The notes beneath the pieces were generated by a model that saw only the letters and a list, made by a program, of their open reading frames with translations, ran no database searches and had not been told where the DNA came from. A DNA stretch of 64,000 nt from the NCBI RefSeq assembly GCF_002410825.1, contig NZ_DHOS01000010.1, positions 270,033 to 334,032 of the forward strand. Reading direction: 5' to 3'. Position numbers and translations under genes: made by a program. Source of the stretch: Proteiniphilum sp. UBA5384. GTDB lineage: Bacteria > Bacteroidota > Bacteroidia > Bacteroidales > Dysgonomonadaceae. Below are positions 9,062 through 17,895 of the stretch, piece after piece. Position 1 is the first letter of the stretch. Every line of letters starts with the position of its first letter.

Positions 9062-10636
9062 ATGATTATGAAGAAAGGAAACAGTAAATATGTAAAAGGA
9101 GGCTTGGCTATTGTCTTGGCTTTTCAATTTATACAATATGTTCAGGCACAGGAGCAGGAAACGCTTCATTCCCCAGCTTCCATTGAATTGCATAAAGCCC
9201 GGTCGGTATGGTTTGATACCGGCAATAGTGCCGGATTGGTATTGGATAATTTAGGGAATTTCGGTTCAATTGAAGCGGGTTACCGGATGAAGAGCGGAGA
9301 TTTCAAAAGAGTACAGCAGGGAGACAAAGAAAGCACATTGGTAGTCGATACCGAAGGTGGACGGAAACTTGGAGAAACATACCTCTGGGGACGATTTTCC
9401 TATAATAGGAATACTACCCGTGATTCAAAATTCAACACGGCTATGCTGGATCCTTACAGGGGGGTACCCTTTTTTCCGGTTGATCCCAATATCAGCGACT
9501 GGAAAAAACAAGACTACAATCTGGAGATGAAAGTATCGTCGAGACCCTTTTTTGATAGATATCTATTTGGATTGCAAGCGGTATATACTACGCATACCGG
9601 TGCCAAGCAGGTGGATCCCCGATCGGAAATTTACTATTACACCATCAATGTGAAGCCGGGAATCGTCGCCCTTTTGCAAAACCAAGAATTGGGCGTGAAC
9701 TTTGAATATGAGAATATGGTGCAGGAGACCAGGCATACCAACAGCGACTCCGAGGTGAATCAGGATGTATTTGTCATGAAGGGATTGGGAAACCACTATA
9801 CGTCGGTGATTGGCGGGTTGCAGTCGTTGGGCGGTTTTAAGTACGATGCCAATAAAGTGGGTGGTGAACTGCAATATGTCCACCATTTTCAGGCGCTCCG
9901 TCTTTTAGCGCACGGGGGATATACCTACCGGGTGGAGGATGTGATCAGGGATATCACCAAGCCGAGAAAAGAAGGTTCCATCAAAGAGAAGACCCTCTAT
10001 GGCAATCTGGCAATGGTGTATGAAGGAATGAATCTGCACCGTGTTGACTTCTCTGTAAGTAGTGACCGGATGAGTGCCATCGAATATGTGCAGGTATTGG
10101 ATAACAGTTTTGAAGTACAGCAGTGGGTGGATGTATATAGCAGTATCCGTTCTACTTACAGGCAGGATGATATCCGTCTCTCCTATGATTTCTATAAGGG
10201 AACCGACCATGCATATCAATGGAAGGTAGGCCTGTTCACCAATTATCGTGCCAACGACGATCTCTATATCATGCCTGAGTCAAAGAGAAATATCAAGAAT
10301 CTTTATATGGGAGTGAACGGGAAAGTGAATATGAAAGCGGGTGCTTCGGGTAGCTGGACACTGGGTGCCGATTTCAGCTATAAGAGTAATCTCGATGGTG
10401 AGTACCATTATGGTGGCGTTGACCCAGAATCCATCGTTATCACCCAGTTTATGACACCTGACTTTGTATACCTGGCGCAGGATTTTTACAAGCTAGGAGG
10501 TGCTGTCAGCTATTTTACCGGTATCGGTAATCAGAAATCGGGCATATTCGTGAAGCTGGCTGCCGATTACTATAAACCTTCCAAAGGCGGAGGGGATAGG
10601 GTGATAGCCAACTTGGGCGCGGGAGTTACATTTTAA
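9062..10636 (+). CDS. DUF6850-type outer-membrane beta-barrel protein
   Basis: The 524-residue protein starts with a signal peptide ending V-Q-A-Q (about residue 30). The mature part is rich in alternating aromatic/hydrophobic strands with short turns and ends in a strand finishing V-T-F, as outer-membrane barrels do. Motifs such as S-A-G-L and Y-x-K-x-F-G-S-I near the N-terminus, and K-Q-D-Y-N-L-E in the first third, fit the DUF6850 family. That family is repeatedly found after DUF4876 genes. It begins 13 bp after the lipoprotein gene and ends 10 bp before peptidase paralogue 2, so it is inside the same transcription unit. ATG codons at 9062 and 9068 are both usable. No enzymatic motif is seen; a channel or receptor-accessory role is inference. 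Confidence 0.7.
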   Translation: MIMKKGNSKYVKGGLAIVLAFQFIQYVQAQEQETLHSPASIELHKARSVWFDTGNSAGLVLDNLGNFGSIEAGYRMKSGDFKRVQQGDKESTLVVDTEGGRKLGETYLWGRFSYNRNTTRDSKFNTAMLDPYRGVPFFPVDPNISDWKKQDYNLEMKVSSRPFFDRYLFGLQAVYTTHTGAKQVDPRSEIYYYTINVKPGIVALLQNQELGVNFEYENMVQETRHTNSDSEVNQDVFVMKGLGNHYTSVIGGLQSLGGFKYDANKVGGELQYVHHFQALRLLAHGGYTYRVEDVIRDITKPRKEGSIKEKTLYGNLAMVYEGMNLHRVDFSVSSDRMSAIEYVQVLDNSFEVQQWVDVYSSIRSTYRQDDIRLSYDFYKGTDHAYQWKVGLFTNYRANDDLYIMPESKRNIKNLYMGVNGKVNMKAGASGSWTLGADFSYKSNLDGEYHYGGVDPESIVITQFMTPDFVYLAQDFYKLGGAVSYFTGIGNQKSGIFVKLAADYYKPSKGGGDRVIANLGAGVTF

Positions 10637-10646
10637 GTTGGATGGA

Positions 10647-12815
10647 ATGAGGATAAGTAAAAAGAGATTGTTTATCGTAACCGGACTGTTTTTTCTCACC
10701 CTTTCCCTGTCGGCAACAGGGAAAGGGTTTGCCATCATGGTCGACCGGGCAACTTATAATGCCTGCAAGTCTGAGATAGACCAGTACACATCGATGCTGG
10801 AAAGTGAAGGATTCTCTCCCGGGATCTTCTCCCGTGATTGGAAGAACCCGGAGGAGGTGAGGAATATCCTGCATGGCATGTATCGTGACCATTCGCTCGA
10901 AGGAGCCTTTTTCATCGGTGATATCCCGGTCCCGATGATTCGGGATGCCCAACATCTTACTTCTGCCTTTAAAATGGACCAGGAGCGTTTTCCTTTTAGA
11001 GAGTCTTCGGTACCGTCCGACAGGTTTTATGACGATTTCGACTTGGCATTCGAATACTTGGGGCAAAAAGAGGATGATTCCTTGTTTTTTTATTATTCCC
11101 TCAGTGCGGCATCCCCGCAATATATCAAAAGCGATATTTATACCGGACGACTGAAACCGACCCGGAAAGGGGAGGAGGGATACCGGCAGGTCAGGGATTA
11201 TTTTGTAAAGTTGCTGGCAGAGAGAAAAAAAGAGAATCCGTTGGATGTGATCACCTCCTACACCGGTGAAGGCTCTTTCTCGAACAGTATGACCGCCTGG
11301 AGAGACCAGGCGCTCCTGATGAAAGAACAATTCCCCCAGGCATTCAAGGACAAGGATTCCGCGAAATTCCTCTTCTTCGCCATGTATCCCTTTATGAAGG
11401 AGTTGCTGGAGGAAGAGTTGAGGCGTGAGGAGATGGACCTGATGTTTTTCCATGAGCATGGAACCCCCGACAGGCAATACCTTACCGCGATTCCTTACAG
11501 TGAGGGCGCGGAAGCATATCACGATGCGGCCAAGCGCGTTTTTCGCCGGTCGCTGCAAAGAATAAAGAGTCCCGAAGAGAGGGAAGAGGCCATGGAAAAG
11601 TGGATAGAGCATTATCGGATTGCCCCGGCATGGTTTGCAGATGCCTTTTCCAAAGAGAAAATGGAGGAAGATTCACTGTTGGACCTCCGTACCGGCATCG
11701 TGCTGGATGATGTTCCACGGATCGCTCCCAATGCCCGGATGGTGATCTTCGACGCCTGCTATAACGGGGACTTCCGTGAAGAGCGTTATATCGCGGGAGA
11801 GTATGTTTTTGGAGGAGGAAAAACGCTGGTTACCTTTGGAAACAGTGTCAATGTATTGCAGGACAAGAGTTCATCAGACCTGATGGGGATGTTGGGACTG
11901 GGCTTTCGTGTAGGTGAGTGGGCACGGGAGATCAATATCCTGGAGTCGCATATTATCGGTGATCCCACCTTCCGATTCTCCGGAGGAAAAGCCGCGCAAA
12001 TCGATCTCCATGCTGATGGGCCTGACTACTGGCTCTCCGTGCTTGAAAGGGAAGAGCATCCCGACCTGAAAGGATTGGCGCTGCGTAAACTGTTTTATTT
12101 GCAATATGAAGGAATGCCCGAGTTGCTGGTTTCTACCTATCATCATTCCCCATGGTACGCTGTCAGGTTACAGGTATACCATTTGCTGCAACATTATAAA
12201 GGGGATGCTTTTGGCGAATTGATAGAGAGTTCCATCTACGATCCATACGAGTTCATTCGGCGCAAGTCGGTCTTCTCCATGGGGCGGATCGGGTCCGACC
12301 GGTTTATCCCTTTCCTGGCATCGGTATATCTTAACGATTATCTGGATGAGAGGGTTTATTTTAATGCCATCTTTACTTTCGACCTGATGGATATGGACAA
12401 GCTGGAAGCAGAGGTGAAAAAACAACTCGGGGAGAACAACTCCTTTCCCGACAAGGAGCGTGTCTGGAAAGAATTCAAAGCCAGCCTCGATTCCCGTAGG
12501 AGAATTGCCGCGATGGCGGATGATGTGATCAACAAGGGGAAGCCGTTGAAGGCAAGACTTTCTGCGGCGAGAATGTTACGGAACTATGCATATCACCACC
12601 GGGTGGGGGAATACCTGGACGTGATTGCCGACGATACCGAAGAAGAGTCTTTGAGGATAACCCTTGCTGAAGCATTAGGATGGTTCACACTCTCCCAAAA
12701 CAGAGTTATTATTGTGAATACTTTTGAAGAAGTGGCCTCCGGATCACAAACGCCGCCGGCGTTGAAGGATGAATTACGCAAAAGCATTGCCCGGATTGAG
12801 GTTTATATGAGATAA
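10647..12815 (+). CDS. Exported C25-like (clan CD) cysteine peptidase with HEAT-repeat-like tail, paralogue 2
   Basis: This is a 722-residue relative of the protein at 2629, colinear along its whole length. It has a signal peptide (to about A23), F-I-G-D-I-P-V-P, S-S-V-P-S-D-R-F-Y-D-D, then H-E-H-G (269-272) and F-D-A-C-Y-N-G with Cys371. L-E-S-H-I-I-G-D-P-T-F precedes the helical repeats, and A-E-A-L-G-W-F is near the end. At the position where the other two copies have G-H-G, this copy has G-E-G (E208). That argues the catalytic histidine is the one in H-x-H-G, which all three keep. The ATG at 10647 is preferred over the TTG at 10638 because it starts the signal peptide. It begins 10 bp after the barrel gene and is separated by a single base from the next gene, so translational coupling is likely. 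Confidence 0.75.
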   Translation: MRISKKRLFIVTGLFFLTLSLSATGKGFAIMVDRATYNACKSEIDQYTSMLESEGFSPGIFSRDWKNPEEVRNILHGMYRDHSLEGAFFIGDIPVPMIRDAQHLTSAFKMDQERFPFRESSVPSDRFYDDFDLAFEYLGQKEDDSLFFYYSLSAASPQYIKSDIYTGRLKPTRKGEEGYRQVRDYFVKLLAERKKENPLDVITSYTGEGSFSNSMTAWRDQALLMKEQFPQAFKDKDSAKFLFFAMYPFMKELLEEELRREEMDLMFFHEHGTPDRQYLTAIPYSEGAEAYHDAAKRVFRRSLQRIKSPEEREEAMEKWIEHYRIAPAWFADAFSKEKMEEDSLLDLRTGIVLDDVPRIAPNARMVIFDACYNGDFREERYIAGEYVFGGGKTLVTFGNSVNVLQDKSSSDLMGMLGLGFRVGEWAREINILESHIIGDPTFRFSGGKAAQIDLHADGPDYWLSVLEREEHPDLKGLALRKLFYLQYEGMPELLVSTYHHSPWYAVRLQVYHLLQHYKGDAFGELIESSIYDPYEFIRRKSVFSMGRIGSDRFIPFLASVYLNDYLDERVYFNAIFTFDLMDMDKLEAEVKKQLGENNSFPDKERVWKEFKASLDSRRRIAAMADDVINKGKPLKARLSAARMLRNYAYHHRVGEYLDVIADDTEEESLRITLAEALGWFTLSQNRVIIVNTFEEVASGSQTPPALKDELRKSIARIEVYMR

Positions 12816-12816
12816 G

Positions 12817-15069
12817 ATGGATGAGATGAAAAGGATAGCTACTCTTTTATTGTTGATGCTTTCGTGCGGTATTTTTTTACTGCCGGCAGCAGTGCGTATT
12901 ATTCCCGAGAACGGAAAGTTCGATACCCGGTTTCTGGTCGTGATTGATTCCGGGAGTTTTGCACAGGCCTCGCAAGAGGTGATGGCATATAAAAATGTGC
13001 TGGAAGAAGAGGGACTTGGCGTGGTGGTCATGATAGGCGACTGGAATTCTCCGGATGACCTGAAAAATGAGATTATAAAGATATACAGGAAAAAACCGGT
13101 GATGGAAGGTGCTGTCTTTATCGGTGATATCCCGGTGGTACGTGTCCGGAATTTCCAACATGCCACCACCGCTTTCAAGATGAATGAAAAAGCTTTCCCG
13201 ATAGAGGAATCTTCCGTTACCAGCGACCGTTTTTATGATGACCTCGACCTGCAGTTCGAGTTTATCAGCGTGGACGAAAAAAATCCCCGTCATTTTTATT
13301 ATAAACTCAGGGAGGATTCTCCTCAAGTGATAGAAAGTGATTTTTACTCTGCCAGGATGTTGCCTCCCTCAGATATGGGAAGTGACATGTATGAGTTGCT
13401 CAGGAAATACCTTCGTAAAGCAGTAGAAGCCCATAAAGAGGTGAATTATGCCGATAATATCAAATTCTTTAATGGGCATGGTTATAACTCTGATTGTCTG
13501 ACCGTATGGCAAAACCAACAGTTTGTGATTAGAGAACAGTTCCCCGAAGCGTTCCGTTCCTCCCGTGGAAATGCATTTTATAACTTTCGGCAGGATCCGT
13601 TTATGAAGTACAACCTTTTTGAAAGGTTGCAAGCGTCCGGTACCGACCTCTTTGTTTTCCATGAACATGGTGCTTTCGACACCCAGTATATCAACGGGGA
13701 GTACCCGGCACCCCCTATCATTGGCATGCACAAGGAAGATGGATACGGCCCTATGGAAGCCCTTTCCATATCCTTGCGGAACAGATACCGGAGATATAGC
13801 GGTGAGCGCAGGGAATCCTTTGCGCAAAGTACGATGAAAGAATATAACCTCTCTTCCGGTTTTTTTAGCCGGGAGTTGATGGAGAGTACCCGCAGCAATG
13901 ATTCTATTTTTGCTGCCGATATCAATATTGTGCTCGCCGACCTACGAAGTATAACCCCCCGGCCGCGGATCACTATTTTTGATGCCTGCTATAATGGTTC
14001 ATTCCATCAACCCGGTTATGTGGCCGGTTATCATGTCTTTTCGGATGGGAATACGGTGGTGACCCAGGGTAATACGGTCAATGTGTTGCAGGACAAATGG
14101 TCGATGGAACTGGTCGGCATGATCGCGGAAGGAGCCAGGATCGGATTCTGGCAAAAGGAATTCCAGTACCTGGAGTCTCATCTCCTCGGTGATCCCACTT
14201 TCCGGCTTACACCCGGAACGGCGGCTGCCGACCGTAGTCGTGATGCGGCTACGCTGAACAAAAACCTTGCGTTGCACAAGAAGGACAACAAGGTCTGGCT
14301 TGCCTATCTGGAGAGTGATAATCCCAATTTACAGGCGATAGCATTGAAGCAACTCTCCGTGAAGAAACCGAAAGGGTATGATGATATGCTGCTGCGATAC
14401 CTGAAGGAGAGTCCTTTTTACAGCGTGAGGATGCAAGCCCTGCAACGGATTCTCTATTCATCTTCCGGCAAGCACCTGACGGAAGCGCTGCTCCTTGCCC
14501 TGAACGATCCGTATGAGTTGATACGGAGGAATGGCGCGCGTTTTGCCGGTTATTCGGGTGATGAAAGACTGATTGAGCCGTTAGTACATACGCTCCTCTT
14601 TTCGAATGAGAGCCAGCGGGTACAGTATGCGGTCCAGAATTCGTTGGCGATGTTCGATTGGGAGAAAGTAAACCGTGAGATAAACCGTCAGGCTACCGGT
14701 TCCCATCTGTTGCATCCTTCGGAGACAGCGGCACAGGCTGTATCTTATTTCTCGGGACAAAAAGTGAGGTACGACAAATCTTTGATGGTGATACAGGACA
14801 AGACCGCGGAACAACCGGACCGGATTTCCGCTATCCGCCTCCTGAGAAATTATAATAACCACCTACAGGTTGCCGGGTTATTGGAGGTGCTGAAAGACAA
14901 TAGTGATGATACGGAGGTGAGGGTTGTCCTTGCCGAAGCATTGGGTTGGTTCCGCTGGAGCGTGAAGAAAGAGCAAATAGTGGAAGTGCTGGGGGCTATC
15001 CGGAAAGATAAGCAAACCCCAAAAGAATTGCAGGATGAAATAGGACAGAGTATCCTTCGGCTGATGTAA
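12817..15069 (+). CDS. Exported C25-like (clan CD) cysteine peptidase with HEAT-repeat-like tail, paralogue 3
   Basis: This 750-residue protein is the third colinear copy. Numbered from 12817 it has a signal peptide ending near A25, F-I-G-D-I-P-V, S-S-V-T-S-D-R-F-Y-D-D, N-G-H-G (H221), H-E-H-G (282-285) and F-D-A-C-Y-N-G with Cys391. L-E-S-H-L-L-G-D-P-T-F follows, then HEAT-like repeats (clear around S-P-F-Y-S-V-R-M-Q-A and D-P-Y-E-L-I-R-R) and a closing A-E-A-L-G-W-F block. An in-frame ATG at 12826 is an equally good start. The gene lies one base after paralogue 2 and is the last of the run. The paralogues share motif order but differ clearly in sequence, which suggests old duplication and specialisation rather than recent copying. 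Confidence 0.75.
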   Translation: MDEMKRIATLLLLMLSCGIFLLPAAVRIIPENGKFDTRFLVVIDSGSFAQASQEVMAYKNVLEEEGLGVVVMIGDWNSPDDLKNEIIKIYRKKPVMEGAVFIGDIPVVRVRNFQHATTAFKMNEKAFPIEESSVTSDRFYDDLDLQFEFISVDEKNPRHFYYKLREDSPQVIESDFYSARMLPPSDMGSDMYELLRKYLRKAVEAHKEVNYADNIKFFNGHGYNSDCLTVWQNQQFVIREQFPEAFRSSRGNAFYNFRQDPFMKYNLFERLQASGTDLFVFHEHGAFDTQYINGEYPAPPIIGMHKEDGYGPMEALSISLRNRYRRYSGERRESFAQSTMKEYNLSSGFFSRELMESTRSNDSIFAADINIVLADLRSITPRPRITIFDACYNGSFHQPGYVAGYHVFSDGNTVVTQGNTVNVLQDKWSMELVGMIAEGARIGFWQKEFQYLESHLLGDPTFRLTPGTAAADRSRDAATLNKNLALHKKDNKVWLAYLESDNPNLQAIALKQLSVKKPKGYDDMLLRYLKESPFYSVRMQALQRILYSSSGKHLTEALLLALNDPYELIRRNGARFAGYSGDERLIEPLVHTLLFSNESQRVQYAVQNSLAMFDWEKVNREINRQATGSHLLHPSETAAQAVSYFSGQKVRYDKSLMVIQDKTAEQPDRISAIRLLRNYNNHLQVAGLLEVLKDNSDDTEVRVVLAEALGWFRWSVKKEQIVEVLGAIRKDKQTPKELQDEIGQSILRLM

Positions 15070-15073
15070 TATG

Positions 15074-15104
15074 GATCAGGGAATCTCCCTTGCAAGGGGT
15101 GATC
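15074..15104 (+). other. Hairpin after the last peptidase gene; rest of 15070-15396 has no recognised gene
   Basis: GATCA (15074-15078) can pair with TGATC (15100-15104) around an inner 12-bp palindrome (15087-15098). There is no T run after it, so it is at best a weak terminator. The rest of this 327-bp spacer is AT-rich. An open frame at 15090-15281 has no family features. Confidence 0.3.
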
Positions 15105-15396
15105 AAAAATAGAGTGTTCCAATTGATCCATAATTGGGGCAAACATATGTATATTGAGGCTTTGCGGGATTTATATTATCATCCGTTAAAGCATGTCCAC
15201 ACATCGGACAATATTTTATTTTTTTATTTGCCTCTATTACTGCTCCAGCATATACATTTTTTTCATTCTATCTGCCTATAGATGTGTAAATTGTCTCATT
15301 TTTTTGTTGCATCGTTTTCCATACAATTTGATTTTTTAATTATGCCTACTCTATTTGTGTTATCGTTTTCGGCTTCCCGACTTTGGTTATTAGTAA

Positions 15397-16682
15397 TTAC
15401 TCATTGCTGAGATGTCCTTGTTCTGATGTATTTCCGGTAGAAGTACGCCGTACTTTTGCCGACCGATTCCCCCAATTTAGCGTGTAGTTGACTCTTGCCA
15501 TAACGGAAAAGGTGCTTGATTTGCCTCTTTGTCCCGGTTCCTATACTGCATACTCTCCCCGCTGATATATGCATAGTCGTTTTCCTAATTCTTCTCCCCA
15601 TCATTCTGCACCCGGTCTGCCGTGAAAACCAGTGAACTCTTCTCGTTGAACAGGTAGGTATAGTTCAGTGAAAGGTTATAAATTTTCGCATTGTTATTGT
15701 TATTGGAAAACCCTGAAGTGGTTTGCTCGAAACCGGTGGCATCGGATTCCCACTGTCTGGTGTCTGTAAAGATGCGGGAGCTGTTTCGTCTTGAGCGGAA
15801 AATGCCTTCCACGGTAATTAGGTTACAATCGTCTATATCGTATCCCAATCCGACTGTAGATGAAATATTTCCCGGGGTTTTCCCCGTGGAAGAATCTTCG
15901 GTTAACAGCTTATTCCCGGAATTGTGAAAAATATTCTCTACATTGTTCGATGAAGAAGATTTTCCTTTGCCAAATGATCCGATCAGATAGGTGGACCACT
16001 TGCCGGTTCGCCAACGAGTATTGATATTGGTTGTGTTATAATGGATATCACTGTTGTGGTTGGAGCTATGTCCGCCGGTGGCAAACACCTCCATCCGCCT
16101 TACGTTGCGCCCGTTGAAATTGCGCAGGTACTGCATCAGATCCGTGCCCTGCATCCGCACCTCCCGCCCGTCCACGTACACTTTGGATACCCTCTTGCCA
16201 TACAGGCTGATCTCATCGCGCACCACGTTGGTACCCGGAGTAAGTATCAGTATCTGGTCCAAGTCATAATTCCTATAAAAAGGGTTGGCGGATATTTCGG
16301 CTACATAACCGGTAGCATGATAGGTGATATTCTTTGCTGTGACCACTACTTCATCCATCATCTGGTTATCCTCAGCCAATATAATTTCCGGGAGAGTGAC
16401 ATCCTTGTCCAACTGTACCGAAGCTGTCTGCTTCATATATCCGATATATGAGATTTCCAGCGAGTAAATACCCGGAGAAGCGGTCATTGAAAACTTACCC
16501 TCATTGTCCGTAGAAACTCCATAGAATTTTGTGGTATCGCTCTCATTGACTAATCGAATATTGGCATAAGGCAGCGCCCCGCCTGCCGTCGTCTTCACAA
16601 CTCCTGAGAGACGCAATACCTGTTGGGCATTCACTGATATAGCGAGAAGTAATAATATCAAAACAAGCGTATAGTATCTCAT
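15397..16682 (-). pseudogene. Decayed outer-membrane beta-barrel/TonB-receptor-like gene
   Basis: The first 365 codons read as a normal OMP_b-brl-type protein. It has a signal peptide ending N-A-Q, a carboxypeptidase-like regulatory domain (~25-105), D-E-V-V-V-T-A, a plug with K-V-Y-V-D-G-R-E-V and M-E-V-F-A-T-G-G, and the first barrel strands. The frame then hits TAG (15585-15587) and a second in-frame stop at 15477-15479. In another frame, the 3' end still encodes a typical last strand and tail of this family (V-N-Y-T-L-N-W-G-N-R-S-A-K-V-R-R) before TAA at 15397-15399. Family members are usually twice this length, so most of the barrel is missing. I read this as a large internal deletion plus a frameshift. 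No promoter match is seen upstream. Confidence 0.8.
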
Positions 16683-16924
16683 TTCCTTAATTTTGTCATT
16701 TTTTTTTGTATTATACCGTCGGACGGGACGGAATCCGAAATTACATAAAATCCCCTGTCAAGTATTTATACCTGGCAGGGGCATTTTTATTTTGGCGTAA
16801 AGGATCAATAAAAAAGTGGCTGAGAGGATCAGTGCCGACCGGGGAGTGGGGTCATTACACTATGGATTTTCCATGGACAATGAAAATAAAAAATCACTTT
16901 ATTAGAATAAAAAAAATCATCCTA

Positions 16925-16957
16925 TTGGAATAATTATACCATTTTTTTGTAATTTTG
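16925..16957 (+). promoter_or_regulatory. Promoter of the tRNA-Glu gene
   Basis: TAATTTTG at 16950-16957 matches TAnnTTTG and has TTGG 21 bp upstream (16925-16928). The tRNA begins 17 bp after the -7 element. Confidence 0.65.
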
Positions 16958-16973
16958 CCCTTCGAATCGTTAT

Positions 16974-17045
16974 GGCGCACTCTTCTAACGGTTAGGAAAA
17001 TTGTTTCTCAGGCAATGAATAGCGGTTCGATTCCGCTGTGCGCTA
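16974..17045 (+). tRNA. tRNA-Glu (anticodon CUC)
   Basis: Folded by hand, 72 nt form a complete cloverleaf. The acceptor stem is 16974-16980 with 17038-17044 (7 bp, G-U at the first pair). The D arm has a 4-bp stem (16983-16986/16995-16998) with AACGGTTA in the loop. The anticodon stem is 5 bp with loop TTCTCAG (17005-17011), placing CUC at 17007-17009. A 4-nt variable loop follows, then a T arm with a 5-bp stem and loop TTCGATT. The D loop with T-A-A-C-G-G-T-T-A is typical of tRNA-Glu. CCA is not encoded. It reads GAG codons and probably supplements a UUC isoacceptor elsewhere. It is convergent with yebC, 13 bp away. Confidence 0.88.
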
Positions 17046-17058
17046 CTTCCCTCTTGGT

Positions 17059-17778
17059 TTATTCCCCTTCCTCCATGTTGTGGAAGACATTCTGTACGTC
17101 TTCGTCCTCTTCAAATTTCTCCAATAATTTTTCTATTTGGACACGTTGTTCTTCGTTGAGTTCCTTGGTGTCGTTGGGGATGCGCTCAAATTCGGCCGAG
17201 TGGATTTCAAAACCGTTTCCCTCGAGATAACTTTGGATATCGGAATAAGATTTGAAATCACCATAGAGAAGTATATCCTCCTCGTCGGCCTCCACCTCAT
17301 CCACTCCATAGTCGATCAGTTCCAGCTCCAGGTCTTCCATTGAGATACCTTCTTTGGGAGCGATCTTGAACACGCATTTGTGGTCGAATAAAAATTCCAG
17401 GCTGCCGGTAGTGCCTAATGAACCGCCATGTTTGTTGAAATAGCTCCGCACGTTTGCCACGGTACGGGTGGGATTGTCGGTCGCCGTTTCCACCACGATG
17501 GCGATGCCATAAGGGCCGTATCCCTCATAAACCACTTCTTTGTAGTCGGAATGATCCTTGTCGGTCGCTTTTTTGATGGCGCGTTCCACGTTCTCTTTCG
17601 GCATGTTCTCCTTCTTCGCCTGTTGTATCAATACGCGCAGACGCGGATTGGTATCTGCTTCAGGACCACCCTCACGGACGGCAATCGTGATCTGTTTTCC
17701 TAATTTTGTGAATACGCGGGCCATATTGCCCCATCGTTTCAGTTTCGTTGCTTTTCTATATTCAAATGCTCTTCCCAT
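17059..17778 (-). CDS. yebC: YebC/PmpR (TACO1) family protein
   Basis: This is a 239-residue member of the YebC/TACO1 family. It begins M-G-R-A-F-E-Y-R-K, includes F-T-K-L-G-K-Q-I, the N-M-P-K-E-N-V-E-R-A-I segment, Y-E-G-Y-G-P-Y-G and the T-D-N-P-T-R-T motif, and ends acidic. Members are described as transcriptional regulators. More recent work places YebC-type proteins at the ribosome, easing translation of difficult stretches such as polyproline. The Bacteroidetes version starts M-G-R-A-F rather than M-A-G-H-S. It lies ~118 bp upstream of pheT on the same strand and is probably transcribed downstream of it. A poorly conserved spacer without a -7 match separates them. Confidence 0.92.
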   Translation of the reverse strand: MGRAFEYRKATKLKRWGNMARVFTKLGKQITIAVREGGPEADTNPRLRVLIQQAKKENMPKENVERAIKKATDKDHSDYKEVVYEGYGPYGIAIVVETATDNPTRTVANVRSYFNKHGGSLGTTGSLEFLFDHKCVFKIAPKEGISMEDLELELIDYGVDEVEADEEDILLYGDFKSYSDIQSYLEGNGFEIHSAEFERIPNDTKELNEEQRVQIEKLLEKFEEDEDVQNVFHNMEEGE

Positions 17779-17895
17779 ACTTGTGTATAATTTTGAATTA
17801 ATAATTGTTTGAGAACCAAGATTATTTGGATTCCAATTTCATCAATCTCAATTCTCTCGTTTCCCGGTTTCCTCGTTCCCGGGGTCTCCCCGGCC

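Noticed and set aside
10626..11612. Long minus-strand open frame (328 codons) opposite peptidase paralogue 2
   Set aside because: It lies entirely opposite a well-supported gene, with no family motifs, and mirrors its codon pattern. Similar antisense frames at 2863-3573 and 5652-6284 were rejected for the same reason.
15090..15281. 63-codon open frame after the last peptidase gene
   Set aside because: AT-rich, low-complexity translation (runs of F, H, L), no start signal and no recognisable feature.
16706..16933. 75-codon open frame upstream of the tRNA
   Set aside because: Basic, low-complexity product with no family resemblance; it runs up to the tRNA promoter region.
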